10,106 bases of DNA from JAVZIQ01 sp037440545 (GTDB taxonomy: Archaea > Thermoproteota > Bathyarchaeia > Bathyarchaeales > Bathycorpusculaceae), in contig JBBITX010000044.1 of NCBI GenBank assembly GCA_037440545.1, positions 1 to 10,106 on the forward strand. Reading direction: 5' to 3'. Every line of letters begins with the position of its first letter. Position 1 is the stretch's first letter. Both the position numbers and the translations under genes were made by a program. This document shows, piece by piece, positions 1 to 6,135 of this stretch. A model generated the notes under the pieces. The model worked only from the letters and a program-made list of their open reading frames with translations, was not told where the DNA came from and ran no database searches.

Positions 1-1
1 G

Positions 2-664
2 GCTGTAGTTATAAGCTCAGCCATCGCCGCGGCATTGTCAATACCTTTACTTCGTCTTAAAGGTGTCTACTTTGCAATAGGAACGTGGCTCACTTCTGAG
101 ATCTTTCGACTAAGCTTTAATAACTGGAGCTATGTTAACGCTGCCACCGGTTTGCTTTACAGACCAGCCTACGGAATACCAGTTAGTTATGTTTACTATT
201 CCGCGTTAGTGTTATGTTTAGCTACAATTTGCATTCTTCTTATTCTTTATCGGTCTAAAATAGGTTTAGGACTCAGGGCAATAGCATCAAATGAAATGGC
301 GGCATGTGTAATTGGAGTCAAACCCTTTATGCTGAAGATGTTTATCTTCGTTGTTTCTGCCTGCATAACTGTTTCAGCTGGAGTATTATATGTACACCAC
401 CATCCCTACATATCCCCAACATCTTGTTTCGCCCTGTCATGGACGGTGAACCTTATGTTCATATCTGTTACAGGAGGGTACAGCAGAATCTTTGGTCCTG
501 TAATTGGATCCTTGTTTTTTGTGGCACTTGAATATACTTTAGCAGAATATCCTGGCTTAACTTTAATTTTAGAAGGAATAATATGCATTACTATACTAAG
601 GTTTCTAGGCCGCGGTTTATGGACAACCCTAGCTGAGAAATTAAAAATAAAGTCTCCCTTATAA
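2..664 (+). CDS. livM: Branched-chain amino-acid ABC transporter permease, LivM family (5' end missing)
   Basis: This is a membrane subunit of a high-affinity ABC importer of the branched-chain amino-acid type, which pairs with a LivH permease, LivG/LivF ATPases and a periplasmic-type binding protein. The frame is open from base 2, so the start lies outside the window and about 220 C-terminal residues are visible, against 300-350 for the family. Family marks are the RLKGVYFAIGTW stretch near the left edge, several hydrophobic helices, the cytoplasmic loop AIASNEMAACVIGV (the EAA-like loop that docks the ATPase), the TGGYSRIFGPVIGS segment where LivM usually has GG-GT-GPxxG, and the tail ending RGLW plus a charged stretch. 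No livG or livF follows, so the other subunits should lie upstream or elsewhere. The true substrate could be an amino acid, amide or urea-like solute. Confidence 0.88.
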   Translation, partial: AVVISSAIAAALSIPLLRLKGVYFAIGTWLTSEIFRLSFNNWSYVNAATGLLYRPAYGIPVSYVYYSALVLCLATICILLILYRSKIGLGLRAIASNEMAACVIGVKPFMLKMFIFVVSACITVSAGVLYVHHHPYISPTSCFALSWTVNLMFISVTGGYSRIFGPVIGSLFFVALEYTLAEYPGLTLILEGIICITILRFLGRGLWTTLAEKLKIKSPL

Positions 665-667
665 CCG

Positions 668-702
668 AACCAAAATGATTTCTTCTTCAGTTTATTGGTT
701 TT
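668..702 (+). terminator. Possible transcription end after livM
   Basis: A 6-bp inverted repeat (AACCAA at 668-673 and TTGGTT at 695-700) with a T-rich loop and a following TTTT lies directly after the livM stop. The stem is short and the loop long. Archaeal termination mostly depends on the T-rich tract, so this is only a weak call. Confidence 0.25.
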
Positions 703-891
703 AAAGCTGAAAAAGTATTTACTGGTGAAAAAAGCGGGCATGTCTCCTAACCTTTTAAGTTCTCCTTATTCAAATGGCATAAGCGCGCCTAGAATAAGGG
801 TTTTCTAATTTAAAATCGGTTTAATTAGGCTGTCTTGGCATTTTCTAGATGGATGCAAGATTGGGTTATGACAAAAATTTTATGGTTGGAG

Positions 892-899
892 ATATAAAT
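892..899 (+). promoter_or_regulatory. TATA box for the alcohol dehydrogenase gene
   Basis: ATATAAAT sits with its centre about 25 bp before the ATG at 920. That is the archaeal TATA-to-start distance, so transcription would begin at or next to the ATG, giving a leaderless mRNA. The rest of the 255-bp gap after livM holds no convincing gene. Confidence 0.6.
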
Positions 900-919
900 T
901 TACGTAGAGAGTGTATGTG

Positions 920-1957
920 ATGAGAGCTGTTAGGTTGTTGGATGTTGGGAAATTGGAGTTGGTGGAGGTTGATGTTCCTAAAGTTAAAAACTTTGATGTT
1001 CTTGTTAAGGTGCAGGCTGCTGGAGTTTGCCATAGCGATGTGCATTTTAGGACTGGGTATATTGGGGATTTGAGTTTGAAGGATCAGGGGATTATGTTTC
1101 CCGTTACTTTGGGCCATGAAATCGCAGGGGTGGTTGAGGAGGTTGGAGGTGAAGTTCAAGGTTTTAGTAAGGGGGAGGCTGTTGTTGTATATCCATGGAT
1201 AGGCGATGGAGTATGCTATTATTGTAAGTTGGGTGAGGAAAATATGTGTTTTAACCCTAGGCAACTTGGGGTTCATGTAGATGGGGGTTTCGCAGAATAC
1301 GTTAAAGTGCCACATTATAAGTATCTGTTTAAGCTAAGGAAGCTTTCTCCTGTTGAAGCTGCCCCATTGGCATGCAGTGGAGTAACCACTTATAGGGCTG
1401 TTAAGAAGGCTGAATTGAATCCTTTAAAGTTCCTAGTTGTTGTGGGTGCCGGCGGGGGACTTGGAACTATGGCCGTTCAAATTGCTAAGGGCACATCTGG
1501 AGCTGCAATAATAGGGGTTGACGTTAAAGAGGAAGCCTTACAGACTGCTAAAAGGGCTGGATGTGACCATGTTGTAGACGGGAAAAGCAGCAGCCTAATT
1601 CAGGAAATAAAGGGATTAACTGAGGGTAGGGGTGCAGATGCTGTTATTGACTTTAACAATTCTGAGGGAACATTGTCGGTTTATCCCTTCACTTTAGGTA
1701 AACATGGAAAGTACATAATGGTTGGACTGCATGGAGGCCAACTGAAATATCCGAGCCCTCTAATAGTTTTCAACGAAATACAATTCGTTGGAAGCTGGCT
1801 TGGCAGCCAAGCTGACTTCTTCAACGTAATGAACTTAGCTGAGAAAGGAAAAGTTAAACCTTTAATTACAAAAACCATGCGGCTTGAGGAGGCTAATGAA
1901 GCTTTAGACAACCTGGAATATGGAAGGGTTACAGGTAGACAGGTCCTAGTGCCTTAA
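920..1957 (+). CDS. adh: Zinc- and NAD-dependent medium-chain alcohol dehydrogenase, Sulfolobus ADH type
   Basis: The enzyme interconverts alcohols and aldehydes or ketones in the cytoplasm with NAD(H). Catalytic zinc ligands are Cys37 (GVCHSD), His66 (GHEIAG) and Cys152 (ACSGVTTY). The Rossmann motif is GAGGGLG at 176-182, followed by VDV, where the acidic residue favours NAD over NADP. From memory, the whole chain aligns closely with the Sulfolobus solfataricus enzyme, with shared stretches such as HYKY, NNSE, TLSVYP, MVGL, ITKTM, LEEANEA and GRQVL. That enzyme binds its structural zinc with Glu and three Cys. Here the matching site is Asp96, Cys99, Cys102 and Cys110. I chose ATG 920 because it matches the Sulfolobus N-terminus and fits the TATA spacing; GTG 911 and GTG 917 are in frame upstream. 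At 345 residues it has full family length and appears to be a single-gene transcript. Confidence 0.95.
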   Translation: MRAVRLLDVGKLELVEVDVPKVKNFDVLVKVQAAGVCHSDVHFRTGYIGDLSLKDQGIMFPVTLGHEIAGVVEEVGGEVQGFSKGEAVVVYPWIGDGVCYYCKLGEENMCFNPRQLGVHVDGGFAEYVKVPHYKYLFKLRKLSPVEAAPLACSGVTTYRAVKKAELNPLKFLVVVGAGGGLGTMAVQIAKGTSGAAIIGVDVKEEALQTAKRAGCDHVVDGKSSSLIQEIKGLTEGRGADAVIDFNNSEGTLSVYPFTLGKHGKYIMVGLHGGQLKYPSPLIVFNEIQFVGSWLGSQADFFNVMNLAEKGKVKPLITKTMRLEEANEALDNLEYGRVTGRQVLVP

Positions 1958-1987
1958 GCTTTGATTTGTTCTCGATTATTTCCAACA

Positions 1988-1995
1988 TTTAAAAT
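1988..1995 (+). promoter_or_regulatory. Possible TATA box for the MFS gene
   Basis: TTTAAAAT lies about 46-50 bp before the TTG start at 2038. A start of transcription near 2015 would leave a short leader carrying the purine-rich GGGGAGG at 2017-2023. The T-rich bases between 1960 and 1985 could also end the upstream transcript. Confidence 0.4.
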
Positions 1996-2016
1996 CAGGT
2001 TATGGCGTTCTGAGAA

Positions 2017-2023
2017 GGGGAGG
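2017..2023 (+). promoter_or_regulatory. Shine-Dalgarno sequence supporting the TTG start
   Basis: GGGGAGG is complementary to the archaeal 16S rRNA tail and lies 14 nt before TTG 2038. The spacing is long, but no ATG occurs before the first membrane helix, so this is the best support for the TTG start. Confidence 0.45.
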
Positions 2024-2037
2024 TTTAGGGATAAGCT

Positions 2038-3219
2038 TTGCCTAATGAAGTAAGGTTTGAAAGGCCGTTACCCCGTTGGGTTATGGTTCCCGCCATGGTC
2101 TACGTTACCATTATCTCCTATCTCATCCGTTCAAGCGTTCCGCCTGTTCTTCCTTTAATAATGGAGGATTTTAAGATTGCAGCCACATTAGGCGGGCTTC
2201 TTATAACAGCCGCCACAATTCCCGGTATTTTCCTCCCCTTAATTGGGGGCATGCTTGCTGATAAATATGGAATGAAACTTGTGGGAAAAATCTCTCTTTT
2301 TCTATTAATTTTAGGATCTTTTGTTATGGCTTTGACGCGTTCATACTTGGTGGCGCTGGCCGGCAGATTTCTCATTGGATTGGGAATAGCCATAATCCCT
2401 GTTGTTACTTTTTCCATGATTGCTGCTTCTTTCTCTTTAAATGAAATGGGTAAAGCAATTGGGCTGCGTTCAACTTCTACGCCTATATCTTTAGCTTTAA
2501 GTTTTCCAATTTTTAGCAGTGTAGGCGTGGCTTATGGATGGAGGGCTTGCCTTTTCCTAGCCACTTTTTTAGGATTTACGTCACTCATAGTTTTCTGGGC
2601 TGTAACTGGAAAAATTCCCCCTCCCTGTTCGGATAGCTCTGGGAGAAGCCTAAACTTCAGCCAAGTTTTATTTAACATTGAACTTTGGAAGCTTGGGATA
2701 ATGTGGTGTTTTACCTCCATGGCCTTCGACACAATTCAAGTTTGGGGGCCAACATTATTTGTGAAGTTTAAAGGTTTAAGCCTTATTCAAGCCTCTTTAA
2801 TAAGCACGCTTGTCATAGCCATGTTGATCCCTGCCAGCCCAATTTTCGGTTGGATTTCAGACAGGTTTAAGAGGCGTAAAATAATCTTTTTATCAGGACT
2901 GATAATAGCCACAATTATATATCCGCTCATCTCCTACGCTAAAGGTTTAGAATTAACATGTCTAGCAGTAGCCATTGGCGTTGCAACATCCCCAATACCA
3001 GTCCTTACATATGTTTTAACTCCAGAAGTTGTTGAAAAAAATTTGATAGCAACAGGCTACGGCTTTATACTCTCACTTTTAAATATAGGTAGCGCTGCAG
3101 CATCACCCCTCATAGGCTTATTATATGATTTAACTTCAAACTTGACAACAATTTTAGTAGTTCCCTTTATCACCACAATAATAGCGTTAATCACTGCATT
3201 AACACTAAAAATAAAATGA
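2038..3219 (+). CDS. Major facilitator superfamily transporter, substrate unknown
   Basis: This is a 393-residue secondary transporter of the cytoplasmic membrane with the usual two bundles of six helices. The first helix starts near residue 14, directly after a short basic segment ending in PRW. Motif A of the family is visible twice, as required by the two-fold repeat: GMLADKYGMK at 71-80 in the loop after helix 2, and GWISDRFKRRK at 271-281 in the loop after helix 8. The stretch AGRFLIGLG fits helix 4. These features support an MFS of the solute:H+ or anion-exchange kind, but nothing in the sequence fixes the substrate. It lies 80 bp after the alcohol dehydrogenase on the same strand with its own candidate promoter. 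TTG 2038 is the start; ATG 2083 would cut into helix 1. Confidence 0.9.
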   Translation: MPNEVRFERPLPRWVMVPAMVYVTIISYLIRSSVPPVLPLIMEDFKIAATLGGLLITAATIPGIFLPLIGGMLADKYGMKLVGKISLFLLILGSFVMALTRSYLVALAGRFLIGLGIAIIPVVTFSMIAASFSLNEMGKAIGLRSTSTPISLALSFPIFSSVGVAYGWRACLFLATFLGFTSLIVFWAVTGKIPPPCSDSSGRSLNFSQVLFNIELWKLGIMWCFTSMAFDTIQVWGPTLFVKFKGLSLIQASLISTLVIAMLIPASPIFGWISDRFKRRKIIFLSGLIIATIIYPLISYAKGLELTCLAVAIGVATSPIPVLTYVLTPEVVEKNLIATGYGFILSLLNIGSAAASPLIGLLYDLTSNLTTILVVPFITTIIALITALTLKIK

Positions 3220-3361
3220 GCAATGAAGTAATGAATGCTTGAAATCTAGTCATGGTAAGGAAACGAATTAAAAATCAGTAGGGGTTTAGCATCACTCTTC
3301 TCCCTTCTAGAAATGATCACTCTACCCTATTATGATCTGAGTTTTAGCCGAAGTTTTAGAG

Positions 3362-3378
3362 GGGAAAGGTTTATATGG
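3362..3378 (+). promoter_or_regulatory. Strong BRE/TATA promoter of the ECF S-component gene
   Basis: A purine-rich GGGAAAGG (BRE-like) runs into TTTATATGG, with the TATA centre about 26 bp before ATG 3401. This is the best promoter in the window and predicts an mRNA that begins at the ATG. That leaves no room for a 5' riboswitch. The rest of the 3220-3400 gap holds no gene I can support. Confidence 0.75.
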
Positions 3379-3400
3379 CTGGATTATCCATCCAATAACA

Positions 3401-3955
3401 ATGTCGAAGAGTAGAAGGATTTGCGTAGTGACATTGATTGCGGCCTTATGTTTAGGGTCAAATTATGCCTTAGCAGGCTTGCCTAATTTTAAATTTATGG
3501 ATTTTTTGGTTTTTATAAGTGGTTTTGTTTTCGGCCCTATTGTTGGAGGTTTAATAGGGATTCTCATTTGGATGGTTTATGGAGTTATAAATCCCTATGG
3601 TTTCGTTCCACAGATATGGGTTGCAACAATGCTTTCAGAGTCTATCTATGGGTTTGCAGGAGGCTTCCTCGGGAGGAAAAACCCATTAAACAAGTTTGAA
3701 GGGAGCCATCTCGGTTTCGGAGTCTTCCTAGGAGCTTTGGGTCTCTTTTTAACTTTTATCTATGATTTAATTACGAATGTTGTTTATGCATATACCCTTA
3801 ACATTCCTTTAATTATCGCCTTAATTACTGGTGTGCCTTTCGCGTTAGTTCACCAGTTAAGCAACGCTTTGATTTTTGGAATATGCTCTATCCCAGTAAT
3901 TGCAACTATAGAAAAATTTGTTGCAGGTGGTGGATTTGGCGTTTTTAAAGGATAA
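3401..3955 (+). CDS. ECF-type transporter substrate-binding membrane component (S component)
   Basis: The 184-residue protein is almost entirely hydrophobic, with about six helices, and has the size and look of the S subunits of energy-coupling-factor vitamin importers. Typical traits are the LPNFKFMDFLVFISG segment after helix 1, the FGPIVGGLIGILIW glycine-rich helix, the INPYGFVPQ loop, and GFAGGFLGRK. S subunits bind the substrate and rely on an EcfT membrane protein and two EcfA ATPases. None of those is in the window, so it probably uses a shared module encoded elsewhere. It overlaps the next gene, which encodes an extracytoplasmic DUF4430-like domain, so the two probably act together. 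The substrate cannot be read from the sequence; a corrinoid is the favoured guess because of the partner. Confidence 0.8.
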   Translation: MSKSRRICVVTLIAALCLGSNYALAGLPNFKFMDFLVFISGFVFGPIVGGLIGILIWMVYGVINPYGFVPQIWVATMLSESIYGFAGGFLGRKNPLNKFEGSHLGFGVFLGALGLFLTFIYDLITNVVYAYTLNIPLIIALITGVPFALVHQLSNALIFGICSIPVIATIEKFVAGGGFGVFKG

Positions 3956-4400
3956 GTGGGCTTTAATTGCAATAGTTATTCTTTGCTGGGCATTAATTGC
4001 CTCGCTGCTGTGCTGCTACTACTACTATCAGTACGATGACCTTAAAAACAGGGTTGAAAAAGCCATGGCTGAAGTGAACATAGGCATAGATTACGGCAAC
4101 GGCACAAGAGTATGGTATAACGGGACTAAGGCGACAACGTTGTACGACGCCATGGTGAATGCTGGATGGAAAGTTGAGGGTAAATCCTACGGAGCCATGG
4201 GCTTCTTCGTAACTTCAATAAACGGGATGGAAAACTCAGACAACACTTTGACATATTGGGGCTGGTGGTCTTGGACGGATTTCGGATGGTCACATGGAGG
4301 TTCAGCCTGCGACAAATACATATTAAGCCCAGGTGAAACAGTAATATGGTACTATTCAAAAATGGATCCAGCCACCTTTGAAATGACCCCTCCGCCCTAA
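3930..4400 (+). CDS. Membrane-anchored extracytoplasmic DUF4430-like (transcobalamin-like) protein
   Basis: The protein has one N-terminal helix at about residues 9-30 (WALIAIVILCWALIAS then LLCC and four Tyr) and a soluble domain of roughly 120 residues facing outside. The domain pattern fits DUF4430: TLYDAM near its start, then GAMGFFVTSING, then YWGWWSWTDFGW, and LSPGETVIWYY near the end. This family is related to the C-terminal domain of cobalamin carriers. Two NGT sequons could be glycosylated. No clear lipobox precedes the Cys pair. The gene begins inside the end of the S-component gene, so translation is probably coupled. GTG 3930 is my start; TTG 3918, GTG 3927 and TTG 3936 are alternatives, the last with AGGTGG about 6 nt upstream. 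The pair suggests a surface receptor handing a bulky ligand to the S subunit, by inference. Confidence 0.75.
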   Translation: MDLAFLKDKWALIAIVILCWALIASLLCCYYYYQYDDLKNRVEKAMAEVNIGIDYGNGTRVWYNGTKATTLYDAMVNAGWKVEGKSYGAMGFFVTSINGMENSDNTLTYWGWWSWTDFGWSHGGSACDKYILSPGETVIWYYSKMDPATFEMTPPP

Positions 4401-4536
4401 GGAAGCCCATTTAACCTTGGCCCATCAGCCTTTATCGCACCCTAAAGTGTTGATAAGGCTTCCTTTAAGGATCTAAAGCCTAACCTTCGCCCATGCCTAG
4501 ACGCTTTCAACGAGCAACTCAGCTCCTGAAGGAGCT
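4399..4536 (+). other. Inverted-repeat-rich intergenic stretch after the ECF/DUF4430 pair
   Basis: AAGGAAGCC (4399-4407) can pair with GGCTTCCTT (4457-4465). AGCCTTTATC (4427-4436) can pair with GATAAGGCT (4452-4460) with one bulged T. The two stems share GGCT 4457-4460 and so exclude each other. A separate perfect hairpin AGCTCC-TGAA-GGAGCT lies at 4521-4536. A 14-base direct repeat with one mismatch (TAACCTTGGCCCAT at 4412, TAACCTTCGCCCAT at 4481) is also present. It could be a transcript end, a folded 3' region or a decayed element. No gene is evident here. Confidence 0.4.
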
Positions 4537-4598
4537 TTGGGCTTGGTGATTCAGTTTAAAAGACTGCATTTGAGTTATTCTCCTAAATTTTCAATAAG

Positions 4599-4608
4599 AA
4601 TATATATT
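4599..4608 (+). promoter_or_regulatory. Possible TATA box before the small Cys-rich frame
   Basis: AATATATATT is an A/T core with its centre about 37 bp before TTG 4641. Transcription would begin near 4630, just before GGGGAG at 4633-4638. The region is AT-rich anyway, so this is suggestive only. Confidence 0.3.
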
Positions 4609-4640
4609 TCCACTTCATTGTTTATCTCTTTTGGGGAGAG

Positions 4641-4778
4641 TTGCCTAACAGCATTCTTAAAAGCAGAAAGCCTAGGCTTTTCGAAACGCCTGAATGTAAA
4701 AACTGCGTTTATAAGGGAAGTCGATACTGCTGGAGCCAATGTCCATACAACATTTGGAGAAAATACGAATATTACTAA
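4641..4778 (+). CDS. Possible 45-residue Cys-rich protein or remnant of a SPASM-domain tail
   Basis: This frame is too short for a usual ORF cutoff but has a protein-like composition. Its core reads PECKNCVYKG then SRYCWSQCPYN, giving Cys19-x2-Cys22-x7-Cys30-x3-Cys34-Pro, and it ends in a Tyr-rich tail. SPASM domains of radical SAM enzymes end in a similar Cx2Cx5Cx3C cluster-binding pattern, so it may be the surviving end of a lost gene. A free-standing iron-sulfur or zinc peptide is the other reading. The only usable start is TTG 4641, with GGGGAG just 2 nt upstream, which is too close for a good ribosome site. The frame stays open upstream to 4587 without a start. It converges on a radical SAM gene 40 bp away. 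A longer frame over the same bases (4537-4854) is less protein-like. Confidence 0.35.
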   Translation: MPNSILKSRKPRLFETPECKNCVYKGSRYCWSQCPYNIWRKYEYY

Positions 4779-4818
4779 TATCTACGGTCTTTCAATTGAT
4801 TATGCTTGTTTAAAGTGT

Positions 4819-5721
4819 CTACTCGATTTCTCCGTACATTTGTTTTGGAGTTAGTATGTTTGGGAACTTGTTTCGAAGTTTTTGGCGTGCTTCATAGCAT
4901 AGGTGGCATGCATCTGCATAGGTGTCTTCGTGTGGAATGTTGTATTTTTCTATGAGTGCAGCTGGTCCTCCGCGGATTAGCGGTTCAAGTATTGGATTGG
5001 CATAGGGATCGTACTCCTCTATTATTTTTGATAGGGGTTTTTGCCATGTGTTCCCTATAGAGATTCCTTGGCATACATGGACATACCCGAATGGGTCAAT
5101 GTGCACTCTTTCTTGGTTGGGGAAGTTTTCATATGGACATTTTGTAAATTCACTCCAAGGCTTTTTATCAGCCTTGTCTGCCAGTTTTTCACATGCCCTC
5201 CCACGATACATTAGCTCCCCCAAATCCACTTTGACCCCGCCAACTTCTTTTGGACACGGCTTCAGAGAATGTGGACATTTAACGGCTATTATCCCAACCT
5301 TTAAGTTTAGGACTTTAGCCGCCTCAACAGCGTTTCTAACATTATCCGTTACCCATTCCTCTCCATGGTAAAGGTCGCTGCTTAAGACTAACTCCACATT
5401 TCCAGCCTCCGCTATTTGAAAAAGATAGTATGAGGCGTCATCTAAACAGGTAGCCCAATAACAATTTGTCAAAACCTCAACATTCAAACCCAGCTTAACA
5501 CTTTCCCCAACAGCCTTAACCATTATCGGATAGTACAGAAAGGGTTCACCCCCCTCAAAAGAAACATAAGTAACAGACCCCAACTTCTTCGCTTCATCTA
5601 AAATTTCGCCAATCCGCTTAAAAGTGAAAGTCCCAACCGCCTTAGGACTTCCCCAAACAAAACAATGATCACACTCCAAATCACACCTATATGTAAGAAG
5701 GAAGTGGACGCCCTTCAACAT
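4819..5721 (-). CDS. Radical SAM enzyme with a reduced SPASM-like Cys-rich C-terminus, substrate unknown
   Basis: The 300-residue cytoplasmic enzyme carries the radical SAM signature CDLECDHC (Cys13, Cys17, Cys20), which binds the [4Fe-4S] cluster that cleaves S-adenosylmethionine. The SAM-binding FEGGEP follows at 55-60, and LTNCYW at 84-89. The C-terminal part has Cys177 (GRAC), Cys195 (KCPYE), Cys217 in DPFGYVHVCQG, and Cys272/Cys275 in ACHLC. The FGYVHVC arrangement recalls the first part of SPASM domains, which hold auxiliary clusters, but the usual Cx2Cx5Cx3C is cut to CHLC. ATG 5721 is chosen because GGTGAG (5728-5733) lies 6 nt upstream and the signature sits 12 residues in. GTG 5760 would add 13 residues unlike the family. 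Roles range from peptide modification to cofactor assembly; I do not recognise the subfamily. Confidence 0.88.
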   Translation of the reverse strand: MLKGVHFLLTYRCDLECDHCFVWGSPKAVGTFTFKRIGEILDEAKKLGSVTYVSFEGGEPFLYYPIMVKAVGESVKLGLNVEVLTNCYWATCLDDASYYLFQIAEAGNVELVLSSDLYHGEEWVTDNVRNAVEAAKVLNLKVGIIAVKCPHSLKPCPKEVGGVKVDLGELMYRGRACEKLADKADKKPWSEFTKCPYENFPNQERVHIDPFGYVHVCQGISIGNTWQKPLSKIIEEYDPYANPILEPLIRGGPAALIEKYNIPHEDTYADACHLCYEARQKLRNKFPNILTPKQMYGEIE

Positions 5722-5727
5722 TATAAA

Positions 5728-5733
5728 CTCACC
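5728..5733 (-). promoter_or_regulatory. Shine-Dalgarno sequence deciding the radical SAM start
   Basis: On the minus strand GGTGAG precedes ATG 5721 by 6 nt, which is good spacing and favours ATG over the upstream GTG 5760. An AT-rich element at 5761-5769 (AATTAAAAA on the minus strand) could be the TATA box for a short leader. Confidence 0.55.
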
Positions 5734-5763
5734 AGCACATAAAATAGTTAAGCTTGGCACTTT

Positions 5764-5874
5764 TTAATTCATTCTGTTGGAGAAAACAATAAAAGATTTC
5801 AATGGAGGGTCTCCGAAATTTATGGGACTAACAAGCTCATCTTCCCCCGGATTGATGTCATCTGCGGTTTCCAT
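5764..5874 (-). CDS. Possible 36-residue leader peptide ahead of the radical SAM gene
   Basis: An ATG-started frame encodes 36 residues with an acidic N-terminal half (METADDINPGEDELV) and a hydrophobic, basic end (FIVFSNRMN). It stops 42 nt before the radical SAM ATG on the same strand, and an in-frame stop lies just upstream of its ATG. Only a weak AGGG precedes the start. Small peptides beside radical SAM genes can be precursors of modified peptides, but this one has no Cys and no motif I recognise, so chance is a real alternative. Confidence 0.22.
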   Translation of the reverse strand: METADDINPGEDELVSPINFGDPPLKSFIVFSNRMN

Positions 5875-6135
5875 GCCCTTACTTTAAAAAACTAAATGGC
5901 GCTTAAAATTCTCCCAGCCTGCAATGTTTCGCAATCACACTTTCAAAAGGTTTGCTGTGGCCGTAAAAAGCCTTGGCTGCATGTAATTTCGAAAGCACTA
6001 AAAACTAAAAGAAAAATGGGGAAGTTTAGATAAGGGTTCGAATTTAAGTTTTATTCCCACTGATAAACAACCACTGGTTCTTCTGCCAGCGTCCATCCTT
6101 GAGAATTGAAGCAATCATAGTTCTGTCCACTTTTC
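5875..6135 (-). other. Gap between the sulfurtransferase gene and the radical SAM leader
   Basis: The region follows the end of the sulfurtransferase gene. On the minus strand it carries T-rich tracts at 6016-5998 that could end that transcript. A 26-codon protein-like stretch ending at 6051 is described among the findings. I see no complete gene, RNA gene or mobile element. Confidence 0.4.
5998..6016 (-). terminator. T-rich tract likely ending the sulfurtransferase transcript
   Basis: Read on the minus strand this is TTTTTCTTTTAGTTTTTAG, three closely spaced T runs about 120 nt after the stop codon. Archaeal RNA polymerase ends on such tracts without a hairpin. Confidence 0.35.

Noticed and set aside
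406..741. Minus-strand 111-codon frame over the end of livM
   Set aside because: It lies antisense to a well-supported permease, has no family traits and no promoter or ribosome site.
866..1315. Minus-strand 149-codon frame over the alcohol dehydrogenase
   Set aside because: It mirrors the G+T-rich coding strand of a clear enzyme gene; the Asn/His/Pro/Leu-rich composition is typical of an antisense shadow.
3220..3400. Possible cobalamin riboswitch before the ECF S component
   Set aside because: The promoter places the transcript start at the ATG, and no conserved B12-box sequence was seen in the gap.
4692..4745. Cys-rich motif as a Cas4-type C-terminus
   Set aside because: Cas4 ends in three Cys of another spacing, no nuclease residues precede it, and there is no CRISPR array or cas gene in the window.
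4537..4854. Plus-strand 105-codon frame across the Cys-rich segment
   Set aside because: It runs into the end of the radical SAM gene and has no domain signs; the other frame over the same bases has a coherent Cys motif.
5721..5760. GTG 5760 as the radical SAM start
   Set aside because: ATG 5721 has a well-spaced ribosome site and the usual short lead to the Cys signature.
6034..6043. GGGTTCGAAT, resembling a tRNA T-loop
   Set aside because: No matching stem, anticodon arm or acceptor stem surrounds it on either strand.
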